From JAOUEA01 sp039933515 (GTDB taxonomy: Bacteria; Actinomycetota; UBA4738; HRBIN12): DNA of 50,588 nt. This document shows positions 1 through 8,101 of the stretch, one piece after another (the stretch's first letter is position 1; each line of letters starts with the position of its first letter). A model generated the notes under the pieces. The model made no database searches and had not been told where the DNA came from. It was given only the letters and a program-made list of their open reading frames with translations. Where the stretch lies: assembly GCA_039933515.1 (NCBI GenBank), contig JBDTNY010000013.1:1-50588 (forward strand). The letters are read 5' to 3'. The translations under genes were made by a program, and so were the position numbers.

Positions 1-147
1 GCGGGTCTGCTGCTCTACTCATCGACCGGCCACGTCGATGGGGCCACCGGCGATCTGCTGATGCTCGGCCCGCCCTTCTGCCTGAGCGACGACGAGGGGT
101 CGACCCTCGTGGAGCGTACCGTCGCCGCGATCCGCTCGGTGGCGTGA
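1..147 (+). CDS. Class III aminotransferase, C-terminal end (partial)
   Basis: Only the last 48 residues lie in the window, reading in frame 1 to a TGA. The tail contains the stretch GDLLMLGPPFCLSDDE followed by a short helix, which matches the C-terminal end of PLP-dependent class III (ornithine/adenosylmethionine-type) aminotransferases, where a GD.(L/V)..(A/G)PP(F/L) segment is typical. The catalytic lysine is outside the window, so the substrate cannot be judged. Its stop overlaps the start of the deacetylase gene by four bases (GTGA), so the two are probably co-translated. Confidence 0.6.
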   Translation, partial: AGLLLYSSTGHVDGATGDLLMLGPPFCLSDDEGSTLVERTVAAIRSVA

Positions 148-1294
148 GCGAGCGCGTCGGGCTCGTCGTCTGCCCACGGGCGAAGACGTACGACCACGGG
201 CCCCAACATCCTCTTCGACCCGAACGCGTGCTGCTGACATGGGAGCTGATCGAGGCGTACGGGTTGGATCGGCGTGCGAACGTGGAGCGGCTGGGCTGCG
301 AGCCGGCCGATCGTTCGACCCTCGAGCTGATCCACACCCCTTCCTTCATCGACGCCACGACTCGCGCGGGCCACGGTGAGCAGGGGTCGTGGGGGCGTTT
401 CGGGTACGGGCCGGGAGACAATCCGATCTTCGAGAACATGCACGAGGCCGGGGCGCTCGTCGTGGGCGCCACGATCGCGGCCGCGGGGGCGGTGTGGTCG
501 GGCGCCGCCGATCACGCCTTCAACGCAACCGGCGGCCTTCACCACGCGATGCCCGATCGGGCCTCGGGCTTCTGCGTGTACGACGACCCCGCGGTGGGGA
601 TCGCGTGGCTGCTCGCCCAGGGCGCGGAGCGGGTCGCCTACGTAGACGTCGACGTCCATCACGGCGACGGTGTGCAGGCCTGCTTCTGGAACGACCCCCG
701 CGTGCTCACGGTGTCGATCCACGAGTACGCCCCCGAGCTCGGGTTCTTCCCGGGGACGGGGGGGCTCGAGGAGCGTGGCGGGCCGCGAGCCCGTGGCTCG
801 GCCGTGAATGTGCCGCTGCCACCCGGGACGGCCGACGAGGCGTGGCTCGACGCGTTCCGCATCGTGATCCCGCCGGTCGTCCGCCGGTTCCGGCCCGATG
901 TCCTCGTGACGCAGCTCGGCTGCGACACCCATGTCGGCGACCCGCTCGCCCATCTGCGCCTGACCACGCGGGTCTACCAGGAGGTCGCCGCCGAGCTCCA
1001 CGGGCTCGCGCACGAGTTGTCCGGCGGCAGGTGGGTCGCGACGGGCGGCGGCGGGTATCAATGGGCGCGGGTGGTGCCGCGCGCCTGGACGATCTCCTTC
1101 GCGGAGATGGCCGGCGCGGAGCTCGCCGACGATCTCCCGGAGGGGTGGATCGAGCGCGCGGAGTTCCTGCTGCGCGCCGAGGTCCCTGTCACGATGTCCG
1201 AGCCCGCCGAATCGCCCGGCCGTCGCGACGGCGAGGTCCACGCGCTCGCCCGTGCCGCGCTCGAGGGGGCCTTGTCGGCGGCCGAGGAGGAGCG

Positions 1295-1298
<4 letters not shown>
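144..1298 (+). CDS. acuC: AcuC-like class I histone-deacetylase-family protein
   Basis: A 384-residue zinc-dependent deacetylase of the AcuC/class I HDAC fold, probably cytoplasmic. Visible active-site elements are the His-His dyad in GLHHAMPD (residues 133-134), the metal ligands in DVDVHHGDGVQ (Asp170, His172), the third metal Asp in GCDTHVGDPL, and the catalytic Tyr in GGGGYQW. Family knowledge: AcuC proteins deacetylate acetyl-CoA synthetase and related enzymes in acetoin/acetate metabolism; the actual substrate here is unknown. The GTG start overlaps the aminotransferase stop and the end overlaps pyruvate kinase by ATGA, so it sits in a tight operon with central carbon metabolism. Confidence 0.85.
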
Positions 1299-2701
<1,403 letters not shown>

Positions 2702-2704
<3 letters not shown>

Positions 2705-2723
2705 GCCACCGCGCTCGGGCTCA
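2702..2723. terminator. Small hairpin between convergent pyk and DUF2017 genes
   Basis: TGAGCC and GGCTCA form a six-base stem around a ten-base loop. Each arm contains the stop codon of one of the two convergent genes. There is no T-tract, so terminator activity is only a possibility. Confidence 0.3.
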
Positions 2724-3200
2724 CTCCGCCGACAGCGCTTCGACGATGCCGCCTTCGAGCCACGTGAGGTAGCGGTAGATCCCGTAGGCGTCGCGATCCG
2801 GGTGAGCCTCGGGGTAGTCCGTCTCGGTCGACCCCTCGGTCAGGCCGAGCCGCGTGCCGAGCACCAGCCGCAGGCTGTTCACCGAGCCGAGCCAGGCCAA
2901 GGTCTCATCCTCCGACAGGTGCGCGGCGTCGACCGTCGTCTCCACGATGTCGACGGCCGCGAGCCGCCCCGCGAGGAGCGAACCACCGTTCGCGCTCTCG
3001 AACTCGAGATTGCGCAGTGGGTCGTCCGGATAGGCGGGCGGGAACAGCCGCGCGATCGAGGGATCCGACACGGGGTCGGCGTCGTGCAGGAGCTGGCGGA
3101 GCTGACCGCATAGCCCGCGGACGAGATCGCGTTCCCCATCGGATAGCCGCAAGGAGAACCCGTCGGGATCGCGCGCCAGTGGTGCCTCGAGATCAGACAT
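2721..3200 (-). CDS. DUF2017 family protein
   Basis: A 159-residue protein starting MSDLEAPLARDP, rich in acidic residues and predicted soluble and helical. It belongs to the actinobacterial DUF2017 family, which is nearly always next to clpS, suggesting a link to the ClpS/ClpCP N-degron pathway; its molecular role is unknown. The ATG lies eight bases inside the end of clpS, so translation is coupled. The reading frame stays open upstream, but the ATG after the clpS coding end is preferred because it matches the usual family N-terminus. Confidence 0.8.
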   Translation of the reverse strand: MSDLEAPLARDPDGFSLRLSDGERDLVRGLCGQLRQLLHDADPVSDPSIARLFPPAYPDDPLRNLEFESANGGSLLAGRLAAVDIVETTVDAAHLSEDETLAWLGSVNSLRLVLGTRLGLTEGSTETDYPEAHPDRDAYGIYRYLTWLEGGIVEALSAE

Positions 3201-3510
3201 CGCGCTGCATCGTGGCCCACAGGCCCTTCGCGTGGAGCCGGGCGACATCGCGCTCGGCCTCGCCTCGGGTCCCGCTCGACACCACGGCCTTGCCTTTCGT
3301 GTGCACGTCCATCATCAGGCGCTCCGCCTTCTCGCGCGGGTACCCGAAGAGCGTCTGGAGCACCCAGGTCACGTACGTCATCAGGTTGATCGGGTCGTTC
3401 CAGACGATCACGATCCACGGCACGTCGGGCTCTGCCAGCTCGCCGCCGGCGGGGCGGCGGATCTCGGCGGGCGCGGTGGCCGCACGGGGCACCGAGCGAG
3501 CCGAGGTCAT
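3193..3510 (-). CDS. clpS: ATP-dependent Clp protease adaptor ClpS
   Basis: A 105-residue ClpS adaptor, which delivers proteins with N-degrons to ClpA/ClpC for degradation. The core WIVIVWNDPINLMTYVTWVL contains the NDP..L.TY element lining the N-degron pocket, and the MMDVHTKGKAVV and RGEAERDVARLHAKGL stretches are also typical. About 30 disordered N-terminal residues precede the core, as in other actinobacterial ClpS proteins. The ATG overlaps the stop of the upstream SDR gene (ATGA), and its own end overlaps the DUF2017 start. Confidence 0.92.
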   Translation of the reverse strand: MTSARSVPRAATAPAEIRRPAGGELAEPDVPWIVIVWNDPINLMTYVTWVLQTLFGYPREKAERLMMDVHTKGKAVVSSGTRGEAERDVARLHAKGLWATMQRDV

Positions 3511-4298
3511 CGGCTGTCCTTCGCTGCCCTGCGGCCGAGCGAACGGGTGGTGCGCACGCCCCAACGGTACAGGGGTGGCGTGATCACCCTGAAGGCTTGG
3601 AGCGAGCCGATCCACCGTGGGATGGAGTATTCGGGCGCGATCTCGTCTCGGACCACCTTCACCATCGCCTCGGCGACCCGGTCGACGGAGAGCACGAGTC
3701 TCGAAGGCACCCCGTTGCCCGGGAACCCCTCCGTCGCGACGAACCCTGGGTTCACGGCGGTCACCCTGACCGTTCGGGACTCCACCTCGTAGTTCACCGC
3801 CTCGCTGAACCCGACCACCGCGTGCTTAGCCGCGGAATACACGGAGGCGCCGGGCGTGGCGAACCTGCCGGCGAGCGAGGCGACATTGACGACATGGCCG
3901 CGGCCCCGCGCGAGCATCGAGGGCAGGAACACGCGCGTGCCATACATCACGCCCAGCAGATCCACCTCCACCACGCGGCGGATCTGTTCGTAGTCCAGGC
4001 CGGCGAACTCGCCGCCTCCGGGGATGCCCGCGTTGTTCACCAAGATGTCGACCGGACCCAGTGCCTCCTCGACCACGCCACGGAGGGTCCGCAGGTCGTG
4101 CGGGTCGGTGACGTCGCACGGCACGGCCAGCGCCCGGCCGCCGGCTCGCTGGATCCGCTCCGCGAGGGACTCGAGGCGCTCGGTCCGCCTGGCGGCGAGC
4201 ACGACCCGGGCGCCACGCTTCGCGAAAGCCACCGCGGTGGCCTCGCCGATCCCCGACGAGGCTCCCGTGACGACCGCGATCGCGCCGCGAAGCTCCAT
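3507..4298 (-). CDS. Short-chain dehydrogenase/reductase
   Basis: A 263-residue classical SDR with a Rossmann nucleotide site TGASSGIG, the NNAG structural motif, a catalytic Ser in VNVASLAGR and the Tyr/Lys pair in YSAAK. AARRTERL after strand two suggests NADP(H) preference. The substrate is unknown. An in-frame GTG lies six bases upstream, but the GGGAGGAG ribosome site is better spaced for the ATG at 4298. A C-terminal tail of about 40 residues with IPRWIGSLQAFRV may associate with the membrane, as in some lipid-acting SDRs. It is translationally coupled to clpS, an unusual partnership. Confidence 0.88.
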   Translation of the reverse strand: MELRGAIAVVTGASSGIGEATAVAFAKRGARVVLAARRTERLESLAERIQRAGGRALAVPCDVTDPHDLRTLRGVVEEALGPVDILVNNAGIPGGGEFAGLDYEQIRRVVEVDLLGVMYGTRVFLPSMLARGRGHVVNVASLAGRFATPGASVYSAAKHAVVGFSEAVNYEVESRTVRVTAVNPGFVATEGFPGNGVPSRLVLSVDRVAEAMVKVVRDEIAPEYSIPRWIGSLQAFRVITPPLYRWGVRTTRSLGRRAAKDSR

Positions 4299-4339
4299 CC
4301 CCACTCCTCCCGGGGCCGCCTCGTAGGATGGCCCGACCG

Positions 4340-5164
4340 ATGGACGTTACCGAAGCCCACGCACGTCGTCTGCCCCCGCTCGATGATCGGTGGGTGCCCC
4401 GACCACATGCGCGGGACCTGTTGGAGCGAGCGCTCCTCGCGGGCGACGTGGCGGGCACGGCCACTCACCCTCTCGACAACGTCCGGGGCAACGCCCTGAT
4501 GCTGATCGACGGTGACCCCGACAAACTGTTCGGGCTCTCCCGGGTGCCGGGCATGTATGGACTGGACGCGATCCTCGAGCTGGTCGCGCTCGAAACCGAC
4601 CGGCCGATCGATCATGAGGCCCGCTACGGCCCGGTCGACATCGCGCCCGCGCCGATCGTGGATGCGTGCCGCGCGATGGGGAAGCGGCTCGCCCGCGCGG
4701 CGGCCGAAGGTGAGACGGTCGTGCTCGCGACGGGCCATCCGATCGGGCTCGCGCTGTTCTACCGCGCGCTCGAAGGGCTGCTGGCCGCCCACGGAGCCGA
4801 CGTCATCACGCCGGCCGCCGGCGCCAGGTGGCGAGACGAGCATCTCGACCACGACTGGGTGATCGCGTACTTCGGGGCGGTCGCGGTGCTCCACGACGAA
4901 CGCGAGCCTCGGCACACGCACAGCCCGGCTGCGATGGAGCGGATCCTGGCCGATGCCCGGCCCGATCTCGTCGTGGCCGACCACGGCTTCGCGGGCGCCG
5001 CGATCGAGGCCGGCGTCGAGACCCTCAGTATCGCCGACGTGAACGATCCGGCCCTGATCGTCGCGAAGGCCCAGGGCCGCACCGAGGTGGTCGTCGTGAT
5101 GGACGACCATGTGGCGCCCGACGACTACTGGCCGTGCTTCCAGGCGGTCGCGGAGGCCTTCTGA
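4340..5164 (+). CDS. Phosphatase-like protein of an actinobacterial family
   Basis: A 274-residue protein resembling a family annotated simply as phosphatase in actinomycetes. Conserved-looking pieces are HPLDNVRGNALMLIDGD near the N-terminus, VVLATGHPIGLALFYRAL in the middle, and PDLVVADHGFAGAAIEAG followed by IADVNDPALIVAKAQG and MDDHVAPDDYW at the end. The Asp/His-rich clusters could bind metal. I recall no characterised member with an assigned substrate. An ATG twelve bases upstream (4328) overlaps a likely TAGGAT -10 box at 4324-4329, so the ATG at 4340 is preferred. It is divergent from the SDR-clpS operon. Confidence 0.6.
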   Translation: MDVTEAHARRLPPLDDRWVPRPHARDLLERALLAGDVAGTATHPLDNVRGNALMLIDGDPDKLFGLSRVPGMYGLDAILELVALETDRPIDHEARYGPVDIAPAPIVDACRAMGKRLARAAAEGETVVLATGHPIGLALFYRALEGLLAAHGADVITPAAGARWRDEHLDHDWVIAYFGAVAVLHDEREPRHTHSPAAMERILADARPDLVVADHGFAGAAIEAGVETLSIADVNDPALIVAKAQGRTEVVVVMDDHVAPDDYWPCFQAVAEAF

Positions 5165-5230
5165 CCTGCGGCGGAGCGGTCGTGGCCAGGGAATGGCCGA
5201 ACGGGGGTATCCGGCGTCGGGGCGAACCCC

Positions 5231-5236
5231 TACAAT
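5231..5236 (+). promoter_or_regulatory. Probable -10 box TACAAT before the HTH gene
   Basis: TACAAT lies nine bases before the GTG start of the small HTH gene, so the transcript should have almost no leader. No strong -35 box was seen. Confidence 0.45.
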
Positions 5237-5245
5237 CCGGCCATC

Positions 5246-5443
5246 GTGAGGAACGAACCTTTCACCGAGGCCCGACTGTTGACCGTGAATGAGGTCGCCG
5301 ACCTCTTGCGCGTATCGAGGATGACCGTCTACCGATTGATCAAGACCGGGGAGCTGCCCGCCCTGAGGGTGGGCCGCAATTACCGACTCCGCGAGGAAGA
5401 CGTCCATACGTACCTGATGGCGAGGTATACCGAGGCCGGCTGA
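5246..5443 (+). CDS. BldC/excisionase-type helix-turn-helix DNA-binding protein
   Basis: A 65-residue protein that is essentially one MerR-like winged helix-turn-helix: LLTVNEVADLLRVSRMTVYR is the HTH, followed by LIKTGELPALRVGRNYRL, the wing seen in excisionase-family proteins. Close relatives in mycobacteria (Rv0500A-like) and streptomycetes (BldC-like) are small global or developmental regulators. As in those genera, the gene for a bS22-type ribosomal protein is nearby, but here a Clp1-like gene separates them. The start is GTG with almost no leader. Targets are unknown. Confidence 0.85.
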   Translation: MRNEPFTEARLLTVNEVADLLRVSRMTVYRLIKTGELPALRVGRNYRLREEDVHTYLMARYTEAG

Positions 5444-5480
5444 GCCGGCTCGGCAACCTCGCCGCGCACACGCGAACGGG

Positions 5481-5501
5481 CCTCCGTGCAAGGCACGGGG
5501 G
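5481..5501 (+). promoter_or_regulatory. Hairpin covering the ribosome site of the Clp1-like gene
   Basis: CCTCCGTGC (5481-5489) pairs with GCACGGGGG (5493-5501) across a three-base loop, giving a nine-base stem with one G-T pair. The 3' arm supplies the G-rich ribosome site six bases before the ATG at 5508, so folding should limit translation. It could instead act as a weak terminator for the HTH gene. Confidence 0.45.
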
Positions 5502-5507
5502 TAGCAG

Positions 5508-6398
5508 ATGAACCAGCACGACCGGCTCGTCGACCGGGCGGCCCGCGAGGCCCATACGGTCTTGTTCATCGGCGGGCTCGACGCCGGCAAAAGCACGCTG
5601 GCCCGGGCGACCGCCGCCTATGCCCTGCAGCTCGGTCGCACGGTGGCCTACCTCGATGCCGACGTGGCACAAAAGACCGTCGGCCCGCCCGCCACCGTCG
5701 GGCTGAAGCACATCCGGGAGGCCGATGACCTCACGTTCGAGCGCCTCGCGCACGCCGACGCCCTGGGGTTCGTGGGCTCGACGAGCCCGCAGGATCACCT
5801 GCTGCCGATGGTGGGGGCGCTCTCGAGGCTTCGCGATCGAGCGAACGAGGAAGGCTCTGATCTGGTCGTGGTCGACACGAGCGGCATGGTGAGCGGCATC
5901 TGGGGGCAGCTCGTCAAGTACTACAAGGTCGACCTCCTGGAGCCCGATCTCGTCGTCGGGCTGCAGCGCGGCGAGGAGCTCGATCCGATCCTGGGCGTGA
6001 TCGAGCGCTTCTTCGGTACCGACGTCGTGTCGCTGCCCGTGCATCCGGCGGTGGTGCCCACGAGCGTCGAGGCGCGCATGGCCCAGCGCGAGCGCGCGAT
6101 GTCGCGGTACTTCGAGGGCGAGCTCCACCCGTTCCGCGTCAAGCCCACCGTATTCATGCCGACGCTCCCGCCGTTGTTCGACCTTGCGCACCTCGATCGC
6201 CTTCTGGTGGGGCTCTCCGACGGAGCCGGCGGCTTCACCGGTCTCGGCTATCTCGAGTTCGTGCCGCAGGACGCAGGGCTGCGTCTCGTGACGCCCGTGG
6301 CAGAGCCGCCGAAAGCGCTTAGACTGGGGTCCGTTCGTCTGGAGGACACCTTCCGCGCCAAGCGTGTTGACCTCCGGAATCTCTTCGGAACCGAGTGA
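5508..6398 (+). CDS. Clp1/Grc3-like P-loop protein (putative polynucleotide kinase)
   Basis: A 296-residue P-loop NTPase. The Walker A motif IGGLDAGKST (residues 21-30) has the Clp1-type form G..D.GKST, followed by VAYLDADVAQKTVGPPATVG, which resembles the D.D.GQ....PG segment of Clp1/Grc3/NOL9 RNA 5'-kinases. LVVVDTSGMVSG is the likely Walker B region. The C-terminal 80 residues are not clearly assignable. Family knowledge: these proteins phosphorylate RNA or DNA 5'-hydroxyl ends; kinase activity here is inferred. The gene lies between a BldC-type HTH gene and the bS22-type ribosomal protein gene, with a 13-base gap to the latter, suggesting an RNA or ribosome role. Confidence 0.65.
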   Translation: MNQHDRLVDRAAREAHTVLFIGGLDAGKSTLARATAAYALQLGRTVAYLDADVAQKTVGPPATVGLKHIREADDLTFERLAHADALGFVGSTSPQDHLLPMVGALSRLRDRANEEGSDLVVVDTSGMVSGIWGQLVKYYKVDLLEPDLVVGLQRGEELDPILGVIERFFGTDVVSLPVHPAVVPTSVEARMAQRERAMSRYFEGELHPFRVKPTVFMPTLPPLFDLAHLDRLLVGLSDGAGGFTGLGYLEFVPQDAGLRLVTPVAEPPKALRLGSVRLEDTFRAKRVDLRNLFGTE

Positions 6399-6411
6399 AA
6401 GGGCTGACAGC

Positions 6412-6513
6412 TTGGGGTCGCTGATCAAGAAGCGCCGCAAGAAGATGCGCAAGAAGAAGCATAGGAAGCTTCTGAAGCGCACGCGCCACCAGCGTATGAA
6501 GCTGGGCAAGTAG
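6412..6513 (+). CDS. bS22-type mini ribosomal protein (AURKAIP1/COX24 domain)
   Basis: A 33-residue very basic protein starting at TTG and reading MGSLIKKRRKKMRKKKHR then KLLKRTRHQRMKLGK. This is the AURKAIP1/COX24 domain: the form S.IKKRRKRM.KKKHRKLL..TR.QR..LGK is nearly invariant in actinobacteria and matches bS22 of mycobacterial 30S subunits, where it sits near the decoding region of 16S rRNA. The TTG start is supported by an AAAGGG element about nine bases upstream and by the match to the family N-terminus. It is probably co-transcribed with the preceding Clp1-like gene. Confidence 0.9.
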   Translation: MGSLIKKRRKKMRKKKHRKLLKRTRHQRMKLGK

Positions 6514-6529
6514 CCGGGGCCGCACACAC

Positions 6530-7315
6530 GTGCGCACACCGGCATCCGCCCTCTCCCTCCGCATCACCGCCCTCGCGATCGTGTTGGGTCTGTTCGTGGT
6601 TGCCTGCAACCAGGCCGACGCGATCCGGGCGGAAGCCCTCGCCAGCTCGACCGCGGTCACGTTCAAGACCGACGACGGCCTGCTGCTCGCGGGACGGCTC
6701 TTCGGCCCCGAGGACGCGGCAGCCGGGGTCGTGCTCGCCCACATGCTCCCGGCCGACCAGAGCTCCTGGTTCGACTTCGCGCAGCGCCTGGCTTCGGTTG
6801 GCTATCGCGTCGTCACCTTCGACTTCCGCGGGTACTGCCCGGGCGGTGACGCTGGATGCTCAGAAGGCAAGAAAGCGGTGGGCGCCGCCTGGCAGGACGT
6901 GCTGGCGGCGAAGCACTTCCTCGACTCCAATGGAGTGTCTCGGGTGGCGTTCGTCGGCGCGAGCATGGGCGGGACGGCTTCGCTCGTGGCTGCCTCCCGG
7001 GTACCCACCGAGATCGAAGCGGTGATCACCCTGTCGGCGCCGATCTCGATCGGCGACCTCTCGGCCGGACCCGAGGTGGTCCAGGTGTCCGGCGCCGCCA
7101 AGCTCTTCCTCGCCGGTGACGGTGACGTCCCGGCGGCCGAGGCTGCCACTGCGCTCTTCGACGAGAGCCTGCAGCCCAAGAAGCTCCAGGTCCTGACGAC
7201 GGCCGATCACGGCACGGATCTGCTCACGGGCAACCAGGGCGAGATCGCCCGAACCGAGATCCTTGCCTGGCTCGGCCAACAGCTGCCCCTGAGCGAGGCC
7301 CCCGCCCGAAGCTGA
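6530..7315 (+). CDS. Lipoprotein alpha/beta hydrolase
   Basis: A 261-residue predicted secreted lipoprotein: a hydrophobic signal segment (residues 11-25) ends in FVVAC, with Cys26 as the lipidation site. The mature part is an alpha/beta hydrolase with nucleophile elbow GASMGG (Ser145), a candidate acid in GDGDVPAAE and catalytic His in TADHGTDLL. It would act outside the membrane as an esterase or peptidase-like enzyme of unknown substrate. The GTG start is 16 bases after the bS22 stop. Its TGA overlaps the next start (TGATG), so it is coupled to the SAM-cleaving enzyme gene. Confidence 0.8.
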   Translation: MRTPASALSLRITALAIVLGLFVVACNQADAIRAEALASSTAVTFKTDDGLLLAGRLFGPEDAAAGVVLAHMLPADQSSWFDFAQRLASVGYRVVTFDFRGYCPGGDAGCSEGKKAVGAAWQDVLAAKHFLDSNGVSRVAFVGASMGGTASLVAASRVPTEIEAVITLSAPISIGDLSAGPEVVQVSGAAKLFLAGDGDVPAAEAATALFDESLQPKKLQVLTTADHGTDLLTGNQGEIARTEILAWLGQQLPLSEAPARS

Positions 7316-8100
7316 TGTCGCGTCCGATCGTCTTCCTCACCGACTACGGACTCACCGACGGCTTCGTGGGGATCTGTCACGGCGTGATGGCGAGGCTCGC
7401 GCCTGCGTCGCGGGTGATCGACCTCACGCACGCGATCCCGCGGCAAGACGTGATGCGCGGCGCGCTCGCGCTCGGCCGCGCCACCGACTTCATGCCCGCT
7501 GACGCCGTGTACGTGGCGGTAGTGGATCCTGGGGTCGGCTCCGAGCGGCGCTCGATCGTCGTGCGAGCCCAGACCGGCGCCCTGCTCGTAGGACCGGACA
7601 ACGGTCTCCTCTCGATGGCTTGGGATGCGCTCGGTGGGGCGGCCGAGGCCGCCGAGATTTCCGCTACCGACGTCGTCCTGCAGCCCGTGTCGAAGACGTT
7701 CCACGGCCGCGATGTGTTCGCGCCTGCGGGCGCGCACCTCGCGAACGGACTTGGGCTCGCTCGGATGGGGCCCGCGCTGGACCCCCAGGAGCTGCGCGCG
7801 CTCGAGCTTGCGCGGCCGATGCTCGCCGACGGCATGCTGGGGTGCCGCGTGACCGGCATCGACGGCTTCGGGAACGTCCAGCTGAACGCGCGGCCCAGCG
7901 ACCTGGACGATGCCGGGATCGGACGGTTCCTCCGGGTCGGCGGGCAGGCGATCCCGCGCGTGCAGATCTTCGCCGACGTCCCCGAGGGCTCGCTCGCCGC
8001 GATCGTGGACTCCGAAGGGTACGTGGCGCTCGTAGTGAACCACGGCAGCGCCGGCACGATGCTCGGGCTGACCGAGGACGCCGCCGTCGTGCTCGAGTAG
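7315..8100 (+). CDS. SAM hydroxide adenosyltransferase (DUF62 family)
   Basis: A 261-residue member of the fluorinase/chlorinase-related SAM-cleaving family. FLTDYG near the N-terminus is the SAM-site signature. The catalytic triad of the hydroxide adenosyltransferases is preserved with correct spacing: Asp71 in VVDPGVG, Arg78 in SERRS and His130 in KTFHGRD (Asp-Arg-His, as in the archaeal enzymes). Such enzymes cleave SAM to adenosine and methionine with water; the halogenases lack this triad. The reason for SAM cleavage in bacteria is unclear. It is coupled by one base to the lipoprotein hydrolase. Confidence 0.85.
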   Translation: MSRPIVFLTDYGLTDGFVGICHGVMARLAPASRVIDLTHAIPRQDVMRGALALGRATDFMPADAVYVAVVDPGVGSERRSIVVRAQTGALLVGPDNGLLSMAWDALGGAAEAAEISATDVVLQPVSKTFHGRDVFAPAGAHLANGLGLARMGPALDPQELRALELARPMLADGMLGCRVTGIDGFGNVQLNARPSDLDDAGIGRFLRVGGQAIPRVQIFADVPEGSLAAIVDSEGYVALVVNHGSAGTMLGLTEDAAVVLE

Positions 8101-8101
8101 C

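Noticed and set aside
5430..5455. Palindrome GCCGGCTGAGCCGGC around the HTH gene stop
   Set aside because: The three-base loop and coding overlap make it a poor terminator; short GC palindromes are expected by chance in this composition.
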